In this document: one piece after another, positions 15,791 to 25,215 of the stretch
Layout: each line of letters starts with the position of its first letter
Numbering within the stretch: the first letter of the stretch is position 1
Assembly (NCBI GenBank): GCA_016933575.1
Contig: JAFGAR010000121.1
Coordinates: 1-52,354, forward strand
Direction: 5' to 3'
Length of the DNA: 52,354 nucleotides
Origin: Candidatus Thorarchaeota archaeon
Lineage (GTDB): Archaea; Asgardarchaeota; Thorarchaeia; Thorarchaeales; Thorarchaeaceae
The notes under the pieces: model-generated
What the model saw: only the letters and a program-made list of their open reading frames with translations
Told to the model about the DNA's origin: nothing
The model's database searches: none
Position numbers and translations under genes: made by a program

Positions 15791-17044
15791 CTACTTGAGT
15801 TGTTCTGGAGGTGGGAGTGAATCGACTTTCCTTGGTTCTTCCTTGAATGCAACACCACTTTCTGATTCGAGGCTCTCAGTGTAAAGGACTTCTCCCTCGA
15901 CGATCACATCGCGTTCAAGGTAAATTTTACGACCATAGATACTGCCAACACGGGCGCGTTCTTCGATTCGGATATCATCACCATAGAGAGATTCGGTTCT
16001 TGCTCGCTCACGAATAAGAATCTCACCAGACTCAACAAATCCTCTTACCTCAGCACGTTTTCCAATTCGGAATCCATCTGAGGCTTTGATGTAAGCAGCA
16101 GCAATTTCACCACCCACAATGATTCTGAAGGTGTCAATTCTACCTTCAACTTTGACAGTACCACCAACCTTGATTTTATCGTCACACTTCAGGTTACCTA
16201 GAACTGCAACAGTGCCGCCAACGTTGAGCCCTTGAGTCAGTGAAAGATCTCCTTCTGCTTTCACGGTGCCTCCAACATCAATAGCTTCACCCCTAGCATT
16301 GCCCATGATTTTGACAGTCCCACCAACATCAATTTCACCAAATTCAAGCTCTCCATGAGCCTTGAATGTTCCACCAATGTCGATGTTCCTTACCTTAGAT
16401 CCTGGTCCAACGCTTGCAGAGCCACCAACATCGAGATCGTCAATCTCAATAGCCTCTTCAGCCTTGAAACTTCCACCTACTGATACTTTCTTGATAACAC
16501 CACTCACAGCCTTTCCAGAGCCACCTGCATCGAATTCTTCCGCCTCAATGTTTCCACCAATTGAGATTGAAGCTCCACCAGCAATTCTCTCAACCTTGCA
16601 TAGTCCACCAATCTTTACTGAAGCTCCTCCGGTGAGTCTCTGAGCTTCTGCATCACCTTCGACCTTGATTGATGCACCTGCTTTCGCAACAATGCATTTC
16701 AGATTGCCCTCTACACTTAATGCAGCGCCTGCCTCAATATCTCTAGCTTCACAGTTACCTTCGACTTCGATAGAACCTTTTCGAGCATCAATGGATTTTG
16801 CAACGACTAGATTTCCCCTCACTTCAATGCGATCTCGCGTCTTGAGTTCCAGTCGATCACATCTGAGGTTTCCATCAATAATGAGGTCTTCGTAGACAAT
16901 GAGTGCTCCACTAATGTTTATCTCATTTCCTTGTTTTGGAGCAAGGGTACCACAACTGCGGATCTCGACATCTCCCTCAATAGAGTCAAGCTCAACAGTG
17001 TTTTCATTTTTATGTTCGTATTTTTGTGCCATTTTGGCCATCAT
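15791..17044 (-). CDS. Bactofilin-like polymer-forming beta-solenoid protein
   Basis: A 417-residue protein made almost entirely of short repeats. From about residue 30 to 370 it alternates hydrophobic and small residues with recurrent G-rich turns; between residues about 215 and 320 the unit is (D/N/K)(V/I)GGTxKxxG with a period of 17-18 residues. That is one turn of a right-handed beta-solenoid, as in bactofilins (polymer-forming cytoskeletal family). Known bactofilins are around 150-200 residues, so this is about twice as long. There is no signal peptide or membrane segment. A cytoskeletal scaffold role is inference. It converges on the methyltransferase gene. Confidence 0.75.
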   Translation of the reverse strand: MMAKMAQKYEHKNENTVELDSIEGDVEIRSCGTLAPKQGNEINISGALIVYEDLIIDGNLRCDRLELKTRDRIEVRGNLVVAKSIDARKGSIEVEGNCEARDIEAGAALSVEGNLKCIVAKAGASIKVEGDAEAQRLTGGASVKIGGLCKVERIAGGASISIGGNIEAEEFDAGGSGKAVSGVIKKVSVGGSFKAEEAIEIDDLDVGGSASVGPGSKVRNIDIGGTFKAHGELEFGEIDVGGTVKIMGNARGEAIDVGGTVKAEGDLSLTQGLNVGGTVAVLGNLKCDDKIKVGGTVKVEGRIDTFRIIVGGEIAAAYIKASDGFRIGKRAEVRGFVESGEILIRERARTESLYGDDIRIEERARVGSIYGRKIYLERDVIVEGEVLYTESLESESGVAFKEEPRKVDSLPPPEQLK

Positions 17045-17149
17045 CCGTTATTATTATTCAAGTAAATCTCTGTAAATTTCATATATAAGCGAGAGTCACA
17101 ATAAGAAGTCACAAAATGTGACTAGCTTGAATTTACTCTATTCCACTCC

Positions 17150-17488
17150 TCACATCCCAATAATTGGTTCTGGAATGGGTATGCCAACAAGTGATGCCAT
17201 TCTCTTGTAGAGTTCCAAGTATTGATGGCCTCGCACTGTCACTTTGTAGACTCTCATACCCTCATCATCATCTTCTTCCAGCAGCCCTCTCTCACAGAGT
17301 TCTCCAATGGACTCCTTTGCACGATCTACTGGCATGTTAGTTGATCTAGCTGCTCTTGTCAATGGACAATAGCCCCAGATGTAGACAACTCGCAATAACT
17401 CGGCATAGATGTCGTATCTTGTGCGTTTCTGGAGTTCTTTCCTTGAACGTTTCTTTGGCTCTATGTATTCTGATTCATCATCTGACAT
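17150..17488 (-). CDS. Winged-helix DNA-binding protein
   Basis: A 112-residue protein with an acidic then basic N-terminus (EPKKRSRKELQKRTR) and a winged-helix core: DIYAELLRVVYIWG, PLTRAARSTNMPVDRAKESIGELCERGLL as helix-turn-helix, and a wing (RVYKVTVRG) followed by HQYLELYKRMASL. This layout is common in small archaeal regulators. ATG 17488 is preferred because GAGGT lies nine bases upstream; an in-frame TTG at 17497 is the alternative. It is divergent from the longin-roadblock gene, 134 bases away. Target genes unknown. Confidence 0.72.
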   Translation of the reverse strand: MSDDESEYIEPKKRSRKELQKRTRYDIYAELLRVVYIWGYCPLTRAARSTNMPVDRAKESIGELCERGLLEEDDDEGMRVYKVTVRGHQYLELYKRMASLVGIPIPEPIIGM

Positions 17489-17622
17489 CCTTGCCAACCT
17501 CTTTTGACACTAGACTCTCTCAGATTAAAGTTTACTGAACTATGCTACTAACTAACCTGATATTATCCACCAGTAACTCTTATGTCTGCTGGAATTGTTC
17601 CAATTCCAAGCCGGGAGAACCT

Positions 17623-18357
17623 ATGATACGCTGTCTGTACATAATCAAGAGTGATGGAGAGCCACTCTATGGTAGGACGTTTGAAGAAGACAGCTATATT
17701 GATCTGAAGGCAATTCCCTCAATTGTGAGAAATAGTGTTGTTCTATTTCAATCCAGTTCCAGTACATCATCAGAGAGAGTATACACATTAGAACAGGATC
17801 ATTGTCTATGGGCATACGCATTTTTCCATTCATTTGCGATTGTAGCTCAATCAAATGATAGTGGACACATCAATGCCCTGAAGAACACACTGCTTTCTTT
17901 TGGTCGAACTCTATCAAGACAGTACGTTCAGATAATTGACTCTTGGTGTGGAAGTATGTCCGAGATTGTAGATATTAACGAATTGATTGATTCATATTTC
18001 TCAATGAAGATGAGCACACTTACGCGAAAAAAGCTTGCATCCATCGACAAACTTCTGTATTCCATCATGGAGCAACCAGAGATATCCTTTGTCGGTGTTT
18101 TCGATTCAAATGGACACATGCTCTCCGGAAATGTTCCTGAGTCCCATCTTTTCAGATTGGAAATTGAGATATCTCAAGGCTCAGTCCGACCTATTATGGA
18201 CATCGTACCAACAAGTGTAACCTCTGGAGACCACAAGGTTCAGTTACTCCGTGTTCACTCTTTCACCGTAGCCGTTGCTGCTGATCCCTCAGAGAGCACA
18301 TTACATGCTATATCAGCAGCCGGGGAGTTGGCTCACTCTCTGAATGAAATGTTATAG
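17623..18357 (+). CDS. Longin-like plus roadblock/LC7-like fusion protein
   Basis: A 244-residue cytosolic protein read as two small-GTPase-associated modules. Residues 1-110 have the longin order: strand IRCLYIIKSDG, strand EPLYGRTF, a helix through PSIVRNSVVLF, strands ending FHSFAIVAQSND, and a long helix ALKNTLLSFGRTLSRQY. Residues about 135-244 look like roadblock/LC7: helix KKLASIDKLLYSIME, strands FVGVFDSNGHMLSG, then VQLLRVHSFTVAVAAD and the final helix. Both folds are known in TRAPP, adaptor, Ragulator and MglB-type GTPase regulators. The start at 17623 follows GGGAG. The GTPase partner is unknown; one Rab-like gene lies at 28322. Confidence 0.65.
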   Translation: MIRCLYIIKSDGEPLYGRTFEEDSYIDLKAIPSIVRNSVVLFQSSSSTSSERVYTLEQDHCLWAYAFFHSFAIVAQSNDSGHINALKNTLLSFGRTLSRQYVQIIDSWCGSMSEIVDINELIDSYFSMKMSTLTRKKLASIDKLLYSIMEQPEISFVGVFDSNGHMLSGNVPESHLFRLEIEISQGSVRPIMDIVPTSVTSGDHKVQLLRVHSFTVAVAADPSESTLHAISAAGELAHSLNEML

Positions 18358-18427
18358 GGTCATTCTGTCGAAAAATAGAAGTAGCAGGTACGTAGGCCTA
18401 TGCATCATCTCTAGGAGCGAGTGATTA

Positions 18428-19075
18428 ATGCTAATTGTTGGAATATCTGGGTCTCCCAAGCACGAGAAATCAAATACGCAATTCCTTCTTTCAAAAACTC
18501 TCGAAGCTGCTGCGCAGACATACTCTGAAACTGATACCGAACCTATTGAAACACTCCTTATCAATATCAGTGACTACGACCTACGACATTGCACTGGTTG
18601 TGACACATGTGTTCGAAAGAAGCCCTGTCCACAGAGTGAGCTAGACGCCATGCATACTCTTGAAGAAAAACTACGAGAAGCTGATGCAATCATAATCTCA
18701 GCACCATCATATTTCACATCTGTTCCCGGTGTACTCAAAGACTTCATTGATCGATCTCGAGCTATGAAGATGCTCAACCATCAGCTCAAGGATAAGGTAT
18801 TTGGAGCAATTACCTACGCAGGTCTTCGATATGGTGGTCAGGAGCATGTGATTGATGTTCTGAACCGATATGCTCTTGGTCAAGGTATGATTGTCGTTGG
18901 GTCTCTTGGAAATCCAGTCCGCGATGGCACCTTTGGTTCTGGTAGTCTTCAGACCGATGATGGAAATTGGCGTTCTGCAGCTAACGACGAGTTGGCAATC
19001 GAAGGAAGTGTTCTCTTGGGTCAACGTGTTGTTAACGTTGCTAGAAGAATAAAACATCAGGGTGCAAAACAATGA
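18428..19075 (+). CDS. Flavodoxin-fold NAD(P)H-dependent FMN oxidoreductase
   Basis: A 215-residue FMN-dependent protein. GISGSPKHEKSNTQ near the N-terminus is the FMN phosphate loop, SAPSYFTSVPGVLKDFIDR is the second FMN-contact segment, and CTGCDTCVRKKPC is a compact Cys cluster as in iron-sulfur flavoproteins, which use it for a [4Fe-4S] cluster. It shares an ATGA overlap with the adenosyltransferase gene that follows. That enzyme needs cob(I)alamin, so this flavoprotein may be its cob(II)alamin reductant; this is inference from the overlap. Confidence 0.82.
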   Translation: MLIVGISGSPKHEKSNTQFLLSKTLEAAAQTYSETDTEPIETLLINISDYDLRHCTGCDTCVRKKPCPQSELDAMHTLEEKLREADAIIISAPSYFTSVPGVLKDFIDRSRAMKMLNHQLKDKVFGAITYAGLRYGGQEHVIDVLNRYALGQGMIVVGSLGNPVRDGTFGSGSLQTDDGNWRSAANDELAIEGSVLLGQRVVNVARRIKHQGAKQ

Positions 19076-19635
19076 ATGAATCCACAGCTCCCGGCCTTGT
19101 ACAAGTCTACACTGGAAATGGCAAGGGAAAGACGACCTGTGCCTTGGGAGCTGGTCTTCGAGCAGCTGGTCATGGACTTGAGGTCATAATGATATCACTT
19201 ATGAAAGCCAAGGTTGCAATGAGAGGCGATGGTACTGATATCAACTATGGCGAGTTCCGGTCTGTGGACCTAATTCCTAATTTTACGATAATTCCCATGG
19301 GGCGTGAAACGTTCGTCGATAAAAAGAATCCTGACCCGATTGATATCAGGATGGCTCAGGACGCTCTGAAACTTGCTCAAGAGATTCTCGGAGAACACAG
19401 GTGCGATGTTTTAATCCTCGACGAGATCAATGTTGCTGTCGAGTGGAACCTAATTACTCTTGAAGAGCAGCTTCAACTCATTAAGACAAAGCCCTCTGAT
19501 GTTGAACTGATCATGACTGGTAGATATGCTCGACAAGAGATCATTGATGCTGCAGATCTTGTCACTGAGATGAAAGATATCAAGCATTATTTCTCCACAA
19601 AGAAATTACTTGCTCGGAAAGGTTTCGAGTTCTAG
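19072..19635 (+). CDS. cobO: Corrinoid adenosyltransferase, CobA/CobO type
   Basis: A 187-residue P-loop ATPase of the CobA/CobO/BtuR family. VYTGNGKGKTTCALG is the P-loop, followed by GLRAAGHG; LILDEINVAVEWNLI is the typical Walker-B-like segment, and MTGRYARQEIIDAADLVTEM the C-terminal signature. It makes adenosylcobalamin from cob(I)alamin and ATP. The next gene encodes an adenosylcobalamin-dependent mutase, so the cofactor is made beside its user. It overlaps the flavoprotein gene by four bases. Confidence 0.9.
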   Translation: MNESTAPGLVQVYTGNGKGKTTCALGAGLRAAGHGLEVIMISLMKAKVAMRGDGTDINYGEFRSVDLIPNFTIIPMGRETFVDKKNPDPIDIRMAQDALKLAQEILGEHRCDVLILDEINVAVEWNLITLEEQLQLIKTKPSDVELIMTGRYARQEIIDAADLVTEMKDIKHYFSTKKLLARKGFEF

Positions 19636-19718
19636 TTTTATGATTGATGGTCACCAAATCGAACACTTAATATTCAGAACTCTTTCCGAAGTCTTGTTCC
19701 ACTACGGAGGAACTAGTG

Positions 19719-21401
19719 ATGGCTGCTGAGAGGAACTTGGACGAGATTCGGAAAGCTCAAGATAAATGGGAGAAAGAGACCCTCGGTGAACACCAGAAGG
19801 GGCATCCTGACCGCAGGAAAGAGTTCGTGACGACCTCCAGTACTCCTGTCAAGGTTCTCTATACGCCTCTTGATATTCCGAAGCTCGATTATATGAATGA
19901 TCTTGGATTTCCAAGTGAATACCCTTTCACTCGTGGAGTGCAACCATCGATGTATCGTGGTCGTCTATGGACCATGCGTCAGTTCGCTGGTATGGGAACT
20001 GCTGAGGAATCCAATGCGCGCTACAAGTTCCTTCTCGCAAACGGGCAGACAGGAATAAGCGTGGCATTCCATCTTCCAACTATCTTTGCTCGCGAGTCTG
20101 ACCATCCATATTCTCTTGGAGAAGTCGGAAAACTCGGTGTTGCAGTTGATACCCTCAAGGATATGGAAATCCTCTTTGCTGGAATTCCTCTTGACAAGGT
20201 AACTACCTCCATGACAATAAATGCTCCAGCAAGTATCCTCTTGGCAATGTACATGGTAGCCGCAGAGAAACAGGGTATCTCCTCGGATAAGATTGGGGGT
20301 ACGATTCAGAACGATATTTTAAAGGAGTACATGGCTCAGAAGTCATGGATTCTTGCTCCAAAGCAATCACTCAGAATCATTGGGGACATCATGGAATATT
20401 CCACAAAACACATACCTCGATGGAATACAATATCAATCTCTGGGTACCACATCCGCGAAGCTGGGTCCACAGCAGTCCAGGAACTTGCCTTCACCCTTCT
20501 TAATGGAATGGAGTACGTGAAGGTCGGTATCAATCATGGAATGAATGTGGATGACTTTGCCCCTCGCCTCTCGTTCTTCTTTAATGCGCATAATGATATC
20601 TTCGAAGAGGTCGCAAAATATAGGGCTGCTCGAAGGATCTGGGCTCGTGAGATGAAAGAGACATTTGGTGCGAAGAGTGACCGATCTCTCTGGATGCGTT
20701 TCCACACTCAGACTGCGGGATGTTCGCTCACTGCTCAACAACCTATGGTAAATGTTGTGAGAACTGCCTACCAGGCTCTTGCTGCAGTCTTAGGTGGGAC
20801 CCAATCCCTTCACACGAATAGTATGGATGAGGCACTCTGCCTACCTACAGAGGATGCTGTCCGTGTCGCTCTTAGAACGCAGCAGGTTCTTGCTCATGAG
20901 AGTGGTGCTGCAAACACAATTGACCCCTTGGCTGGGTCTTACTATGTTGAAGCCTTGACGAATGATATGGAGGACGCAGCCTACAAGTATTTCGAGAAGG
21001 TCGAAGCACTCGGTGGTGTTGTTGAGGCTATTGAAAAGGGATTCTTCCAGAAAGAGATTGCCGAGGCATCATATCGATATCAGAAGGAAGTGGAGAGTGG
21101 TGACCGAAAGATTGTTGGAGTCAATGATTATATCCTTGAGGGTGAAGACCTCACTATACCCGTTCTCAAGATAGACCCTGAGGTTGAGCGGAAGCAAGTT
21201 GCGCGTCTGAGGAAGACAAAGAAGGAACGTGACAACAAGCGAGTCCAAGATGCCCTTGACGGTCTTCGTAAAGCATCAGAAGGTACCGAGAATGTCATGC
21301 CTCATATTGTCGAATGTGTCCGTGCATATACATCAATTGGGGAGATATTTGAGGTCTGGCGAGATCTCTGGGGCGAGTGGGATGAGCCAAAGATATTCTA
21401 G
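19719..21401 (+). CDS. Acyl-CoA mutase large subunit, isobutyryl/2-hydroxyisobutyryl-CoA mutase type
   Basis: A 560-residue B12-dependent mutase alpha chain without the B12-binding domain. It has [11 protein letters not shown] (substrate and radical His), [16 protein letters not shown] and GGTQSLHTN. The residue that marks methylmalonyl-CoA mutases, Arg207 of the Propionibacterium enzyme in QNDILKEFMVRNTY, is Gln207 here ([14 protein letters not shown]). Gln followed by K and W is what I know from isobutyryl-CoA and 2-hydroxyisobutyryl-CoA mutases. A further change is [12 protein letters not shown] where the paralogue at 47251 has [15 protein letters not shown] 19719 lies eight bases after GGAGG. 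The only B12-binding subunit in this window is at 45871. Confidence 0.82.
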   Translation: MAAERNLDEIRKAQDKWEKETLGEHQKGHPDRRKEFVTTSSTPVKVLYTPLDIPKLDYMNDLGFPSEYPFTRGVQPSMYRGRLWTMRQFAGMGTAEESNARYKFLLANGQTGISVAFHLPTIFARESDHPYSLGEVGKLGVAVDTLKDMEILFAGIPLDKVTTSMTINAPASILLAMYMVAAEKQGISSDKIGGTIQNDILKEYMAQKSWILAPKQSLRIIGDIMEYSTKHIPRWNTISISGYHIREAGSTAVQELAFTLLNGMEYVKVGINHGMNVDDFAPRLSFFFNAHNDIFEEVAKYRAARRIWAREMKETFGAKSDRSLWMRFHTQTAGCSLTAQQPMVNVVRTAYQALAAVLGGTQSLHTNSMDEALCLPTEDAVRVALRTQQVLAHESGAANTIDPLAGSYYVEALTNDMEDAAYKYFEKVEALGGVVEAIEKGFFQKEIAEASYRYQKEVESGDRKIVGVNDYILEGEDLTIPVLKIDPEVERKQVARLRKTKKERDNKRVQDALDGLRKASEGTENVMPHIVECVRAYTSIGEIFEVWRDLWGEWDEPKIF

Positions 21402-21421
21402 TTATTAATCACAATTGGTCA

Positions 21422-23296
21422 TTATGGTGATTCTCTGCGTTTCTGGATTATTTTTAGTAGACAATACATAATTACTACTGCAGAGCCAATACTTGTTGGA
21501 ATAGTCACCATAGGGGTCCAACTATGCCCCTCTGTTGTTGGTGGGGGCGATGTTAATGGTGTTGTAGTGTTAGCTATATCGAACGGATCAATACTATAAT
21601 GAAATAGTGGATTCATTAGTATCTCGTAATAATCACCTGACTCAAATGCATTGAAGGTGAAAGGTCCACAGGTTGCATTTGGAGTATCTGAATCAAAAAC
21701 TGGATTCCATATATTCCATTTATCATATCCCATGAACTCTGTACTATTCAGGACATGCTCCGGAATGATATAATCAAAAGCAAAATCAGAGAAAAGCCAG
21801 TACGACTCAGTTGTAAATTCAATCACACATCTATATGTAGTAGTTGCATCTGATACACTGAGGTCCAAGTAATCACTACCAGCTGGATTTCCATAGACGC
21901 CACTCTCAATAATGTATATGAACGTAAAAGCCACATCTTTGGCAGTTAAGGGTACTCCGTCACTCCAAGTAGCATTCTGAATAATGTCTATGGTGTATCT
22001 AGTGTGACCTTCTGGTACTGATAGGTTATTCTCATGCGTTTCAGTAAGCATTTTCTCTACAAGGTCTGGGTATGGAGTAAGGTCTGGACCATATTTGTAT
22101 AGAGAAGGCCATAGATTCTCCAAGATAAGATGAGAGATTGGATTACTAGCTATGAATACATTAAAGCTGTCTGGTTCCTCGCTGATTCCGATGGAAAGTG
22201 TTCCACCTCAGGTACCATCGATCTTGTGGATCTTTCTCATGGTCCATGGGCCAGTGATGTATCTACCAAGATCCTCAACATGACCAGTGTAGATGCTGTT
22301 TCTGTAAGCCTGCAGGTAGGTATTCTCATACACAACAAGTCTTGGGACCTGCTCATGAAGAATTTTCTGCATCCATGAAGATGCATTATAGACCTCCTCG
22401 TAGCTTGTACCATAGAGGAGCTGCTCTCTACAACTATCATAGGTTTCATTCATAAAATTAGATGGATTCTGATAGGGGGTATCTGCGTACTCTGACCAGT
22501 ACTCATAGGCTAACCAGTCAACATCGTTACTGTAGAAATTTGTGCCAAATAAGACCATGTCATAATCACCATGGTTTTCAAGTCTTCGCATGAATCTATT
22601 GAAATCTGAAGGACAAATTCGTGCGTTGATATGAAGTGCTGTAAGGGCATCTACACCAATTTGTGGAATACCTGATGTACAGAGTGGTCCGCATGGTGAG
22701 CTTGCTGCATATTCGATCTCAATGTCGAAGGGTTGTCCATTTGGTGCATTTCTGTACCCTGAGACTGGATCTATATCAAATTCGAGGTCATCAAGAATCT
22801 GATTACCAATATCCGGTTGAGCAGTGTAATAGTACCAAGGTAAATCATCTTCAATACACCAGCCATTTGGTGTTGGCACGAGTGAGTCATGCTCCAGTGA
22901 GAAACCATCCATCATCTCTACAGTGATTCGTGTCTTGTCAAAGGCAAAGGCAAAGGCTCTTCTCAGCCCACTGATGTTTAATGGATAGTCACGACAATTT
23001 ATCGTGATGTGACCATAGCCATTTCTCACAGCTTGGAAGATGTCTATATCAGGATCTGCATCCAAAGTGGGAAGGTGAACTGGATCAAAGAAACAAGTGT
23101 CCATCTCGATCTCGCCAGCTTGGAGAGCGAGAATCCTTTGGTTCTGGTTGTTTATCACTCTATACTGAATCCCGTCTATGAACGGGCCTTGATTGAGATC
23201 TTCAGGCGGTTCGTAACGCGCTAGAACCACTGGCTGTGTATCGAACAAAAGCACGAGAATAGATACCAAGACGATCAAAGCCAGTCTTCTTTTCAT
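21422..23296 (-). pseudogene. Solute-binding protein, family 5, interrupted by one in-frame TGA
   Basis: Two open segments in the same frame, 23296-22208 and 22207-21422, together match the intact neighbour at 23299 over its length. They are separated by TGA at 22210-22208. The neighbour has Trp at the matching place (IDGTWGG against IDGT-stop-GG), so a single TGG-to-TGA change explains the break. The N-terminus has a signal sequence (LALIVLVSILVLLF). The C-terminus has a Thr/Pro linker, a membrane segment and KRR. As in the neighbour, the two halves of the binding domain are in reversed order. Readthrough, a sequencing error or a true pseudogene cannot be told apart here. Confidence 0.75.
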
Positions 23297-23298
23297 TC

Positions 23299-25215
23299 TC
23301 AGTCCTCCTCTCTGTGATTACCAATTCCCTCGGAGACCTCCTCCCATGGAATCTCTCTTAATTTTGGACGATTCTTCTCAATCTCAAGATAGGAACGATA
23401 GGAAAACACAACGATGACAAATCCTGAGATTGAGCTTATAGTCAATGAAATAGCAAGGGTTCCATAGTCCATAATTTCAGTAGTAGTAGTAGTAGTTGTA
23501 GTCGTGTCTGTTATGTTAGGTTCTTCGACTCCGTAATAGAACAAGGGGTTCCTTACAAGCTCATACGATATTCCTGGTACGCAATTATTGAAGAGGAAGG
23601 GTCCGCAGGTCACAAAGGGGTCGTCTGGATTTTTAATAGGATCCCAGAATTCCCAATTCTTGTACCCTATACCATCCATATCATTGAAGATGTGTTCTGG
23701 AATGATTGGTGTATATGCAAAATCTGAGAAGTGCCAGTAAGACTCAGTTGAGAACTCAAGCACTACTTGGTAAGTTGAAGGAGCATATGTTGCAACCAAT
23801 CCATCGAGTTGTCCATAGGCTGGATTTCCATAGACGCCACTCTCAATAATGTATAAGAACGTAAAAGCTACATCGTTGGCAGTCAAGGGCACCCCGTCAC
23901 TCCAAGTAGCGTTATGAATAATATCCATGATATATCGAGTGTGCTCCTCCATAATTACTGGATTGTCAGAATGAGTTTCAGTAATGATGTTCTCTACAAG
24001 ATCCGGGACCGGTTTGAGATCAGGTCCGACATCGTATAAAGTCGGTACAAGTTCCGGTAAGAAAATGTCAGAATAGATAAAATCGTTCTGATAATGGTTA
24101 AAGCTGTCTGGTTCCTCATTGATTGCGATAGGAACTATGCCGCCCCAAGTTCCATCGATCATGTGAATCTTTCTGAGAGTCCAAGAATTAGATACAGATC
24201 TCACACCGTCTTCAATATGCCCTGAAAATCGATCGTTCCTGTATGCCATCATATCATTGTATTGATAAAGTGAGAGAACTGGAACATTATAATGCAGTAC
24301 TTCTTGCATTCTAACTATTGCTTCGTGAGCTTGTTCTTCTGAGGTAGCATTCCACAGTTGCATTCTCCAATAATCAAATGTATCATTCTGAAACTTGTAC
24401 ATATTTTGTTCTTGATCATTATAAAAAATCTGTGACCAATATTCATCTGTAAACCATTTGATATAACTATCAAAATATAAGTATCCTATGAATATATCAC
24501 CACCAGAGTATGCAATCTTTGTCATTATGTGAAGCGATTCGAATGCTTCTATCGCCATTTTATCTAAATCACTAGACCAAGAGTCCATGACTACGATTTC
24601 AAACGGATCTCCTTCCGGAGTTTCTCGATATCCTGTCGACGGATTTATTGAAAAATCCAGACTATCCAGAAGGGCATTTCCTATATCTGGGCGAGCCTCA
24701 TAATAGTGAGTTGCCAATTCCTGTTCAATACACCAAGGATGCCCAGTTGGAATAAGCGAATCGACAATGGTAAATGGGTGGCCGGTTTCGTCGGGTATTT
24801 TTGTTTTATTAAAAGCAAATGCAAAAGATCTCCTCACTCCACTGATATTCAGTGGATATTTTGAACAATTGATCTTGAGAACTCTAATTTTTCTTTCATC
24901 TAAAACCGCTCTCACTGAAATTGCTGGATCGGTTTCAAATTTTTGAATGGCACTAAGATGGAAGATGTCAGAATCTATTTCTATTTCACCAGTCTGGAGT
25001 GCGAGAATTCTCTGGTCTCGATTCTGTATCACTCTATAATTGACCCTATCAATAAATGGACCACTCTGCAATGCTTCCTCTGATGTAACTATACCCTGAG
25101 CCTGTAAAGCGTTAGACGAGCTTACGATTATCAGAATAATAATTCCAATTGCTCCCACTCGGACAGTCCCCAATCGAGGCCACCTAAACTCCTTATACAA
25201 AGAGTTGTATTGCAT
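23299..25215 (-). CDS. Membrane-anchored family-5 (oligopeptide-type) solute-binding protein with permuted halves
   Basis: A 638-residue surface protein. A signal anchor (VGAIGIIILIIVSSS) sits near residue 20. Residues about 52-350 carry motifs normally in the second half of this family: LALQTGEIEID and GVRRSFAFAF. Residues about 357-558 carry the normal first half: WGGIVPIAINEEPDSFN, WSDGVPLTANDVAFTF, CGPFLF and NPLFYYG. A run of nine Thr, a C-terminal membrane helix (about 586-608) and a charged tail follow. The start at 25215 is used because the longer frame (to 25335) runs into the divergent gene. No permease or ATPase gene is adjacent. The ligand is unknown; peptides are the commonest for the family. 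Confidence 0.8.
   Translation of the reverse strand: MQYNSLYKEFRWPRLGTVRVGAIGIIILIIVSSSNALQAQGIVTSEEALQSGPFIDRVNYRVIQNRDQRILALQTGEIEIDSDIFHLSAIQKFETDPAISVRAVLDERKIRVLKINCSKYPLNISGVRRSFAFAFNKTKIPDETGHPFTIVDSLIPTGHPWCIEQELATHYYEARPDIGNALLDSLDFSINPSTGYRETPEGDPFEIVVMDSWSSDLDKMAIEAFESLHIMTKIAYSGGDIFIGYLYFDSYIKWFTDEYWSQIFYNDQEQNMYKFQNDTFDYWRMQLWNATSEEQAHEAIVRMQEVLHYNVPVLSLYQYNDMMAYRNDRFSGHIEDGVRSVSNSWTLRKIHMIDGTWGGIVPIAINEEPDSFNHYQNDFIYSDIFLPELVPTLYDVGPDLKPVPDLVENIITETHSDNPVIMEEHTRYIMDIIHNATWSDGVPLTANDVAFTFLYIIESGVYGNPAYGQLDGLVATYAPSTYQVVLEFSTESYWHFSDFAYTPIIPEHIFNDMDGIGYKNWEFWDPIKNPDDPFVTCGPFLFNNCVPGISYELVRNPLFYYGVEEPNITDTTTTTTTTTEIMDYGTLAISLTISSISGFVIVVFSYRSYLEIEKNRPKLREIPWEEVSEGIGNHREED

Noticed and set aside
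22208..22210. TGA as a selenocysteine codon
   Set aside because: The paralogue has Trp here, the site is a structural join and not a redox motif, and no selenocysteine-type context is visible.
23478..23505. Trinucleotide run (TAG/TTG)n as a microsatellite
   Set aside because: It encodes the Thr stalk of the binding protein and is explained by that.
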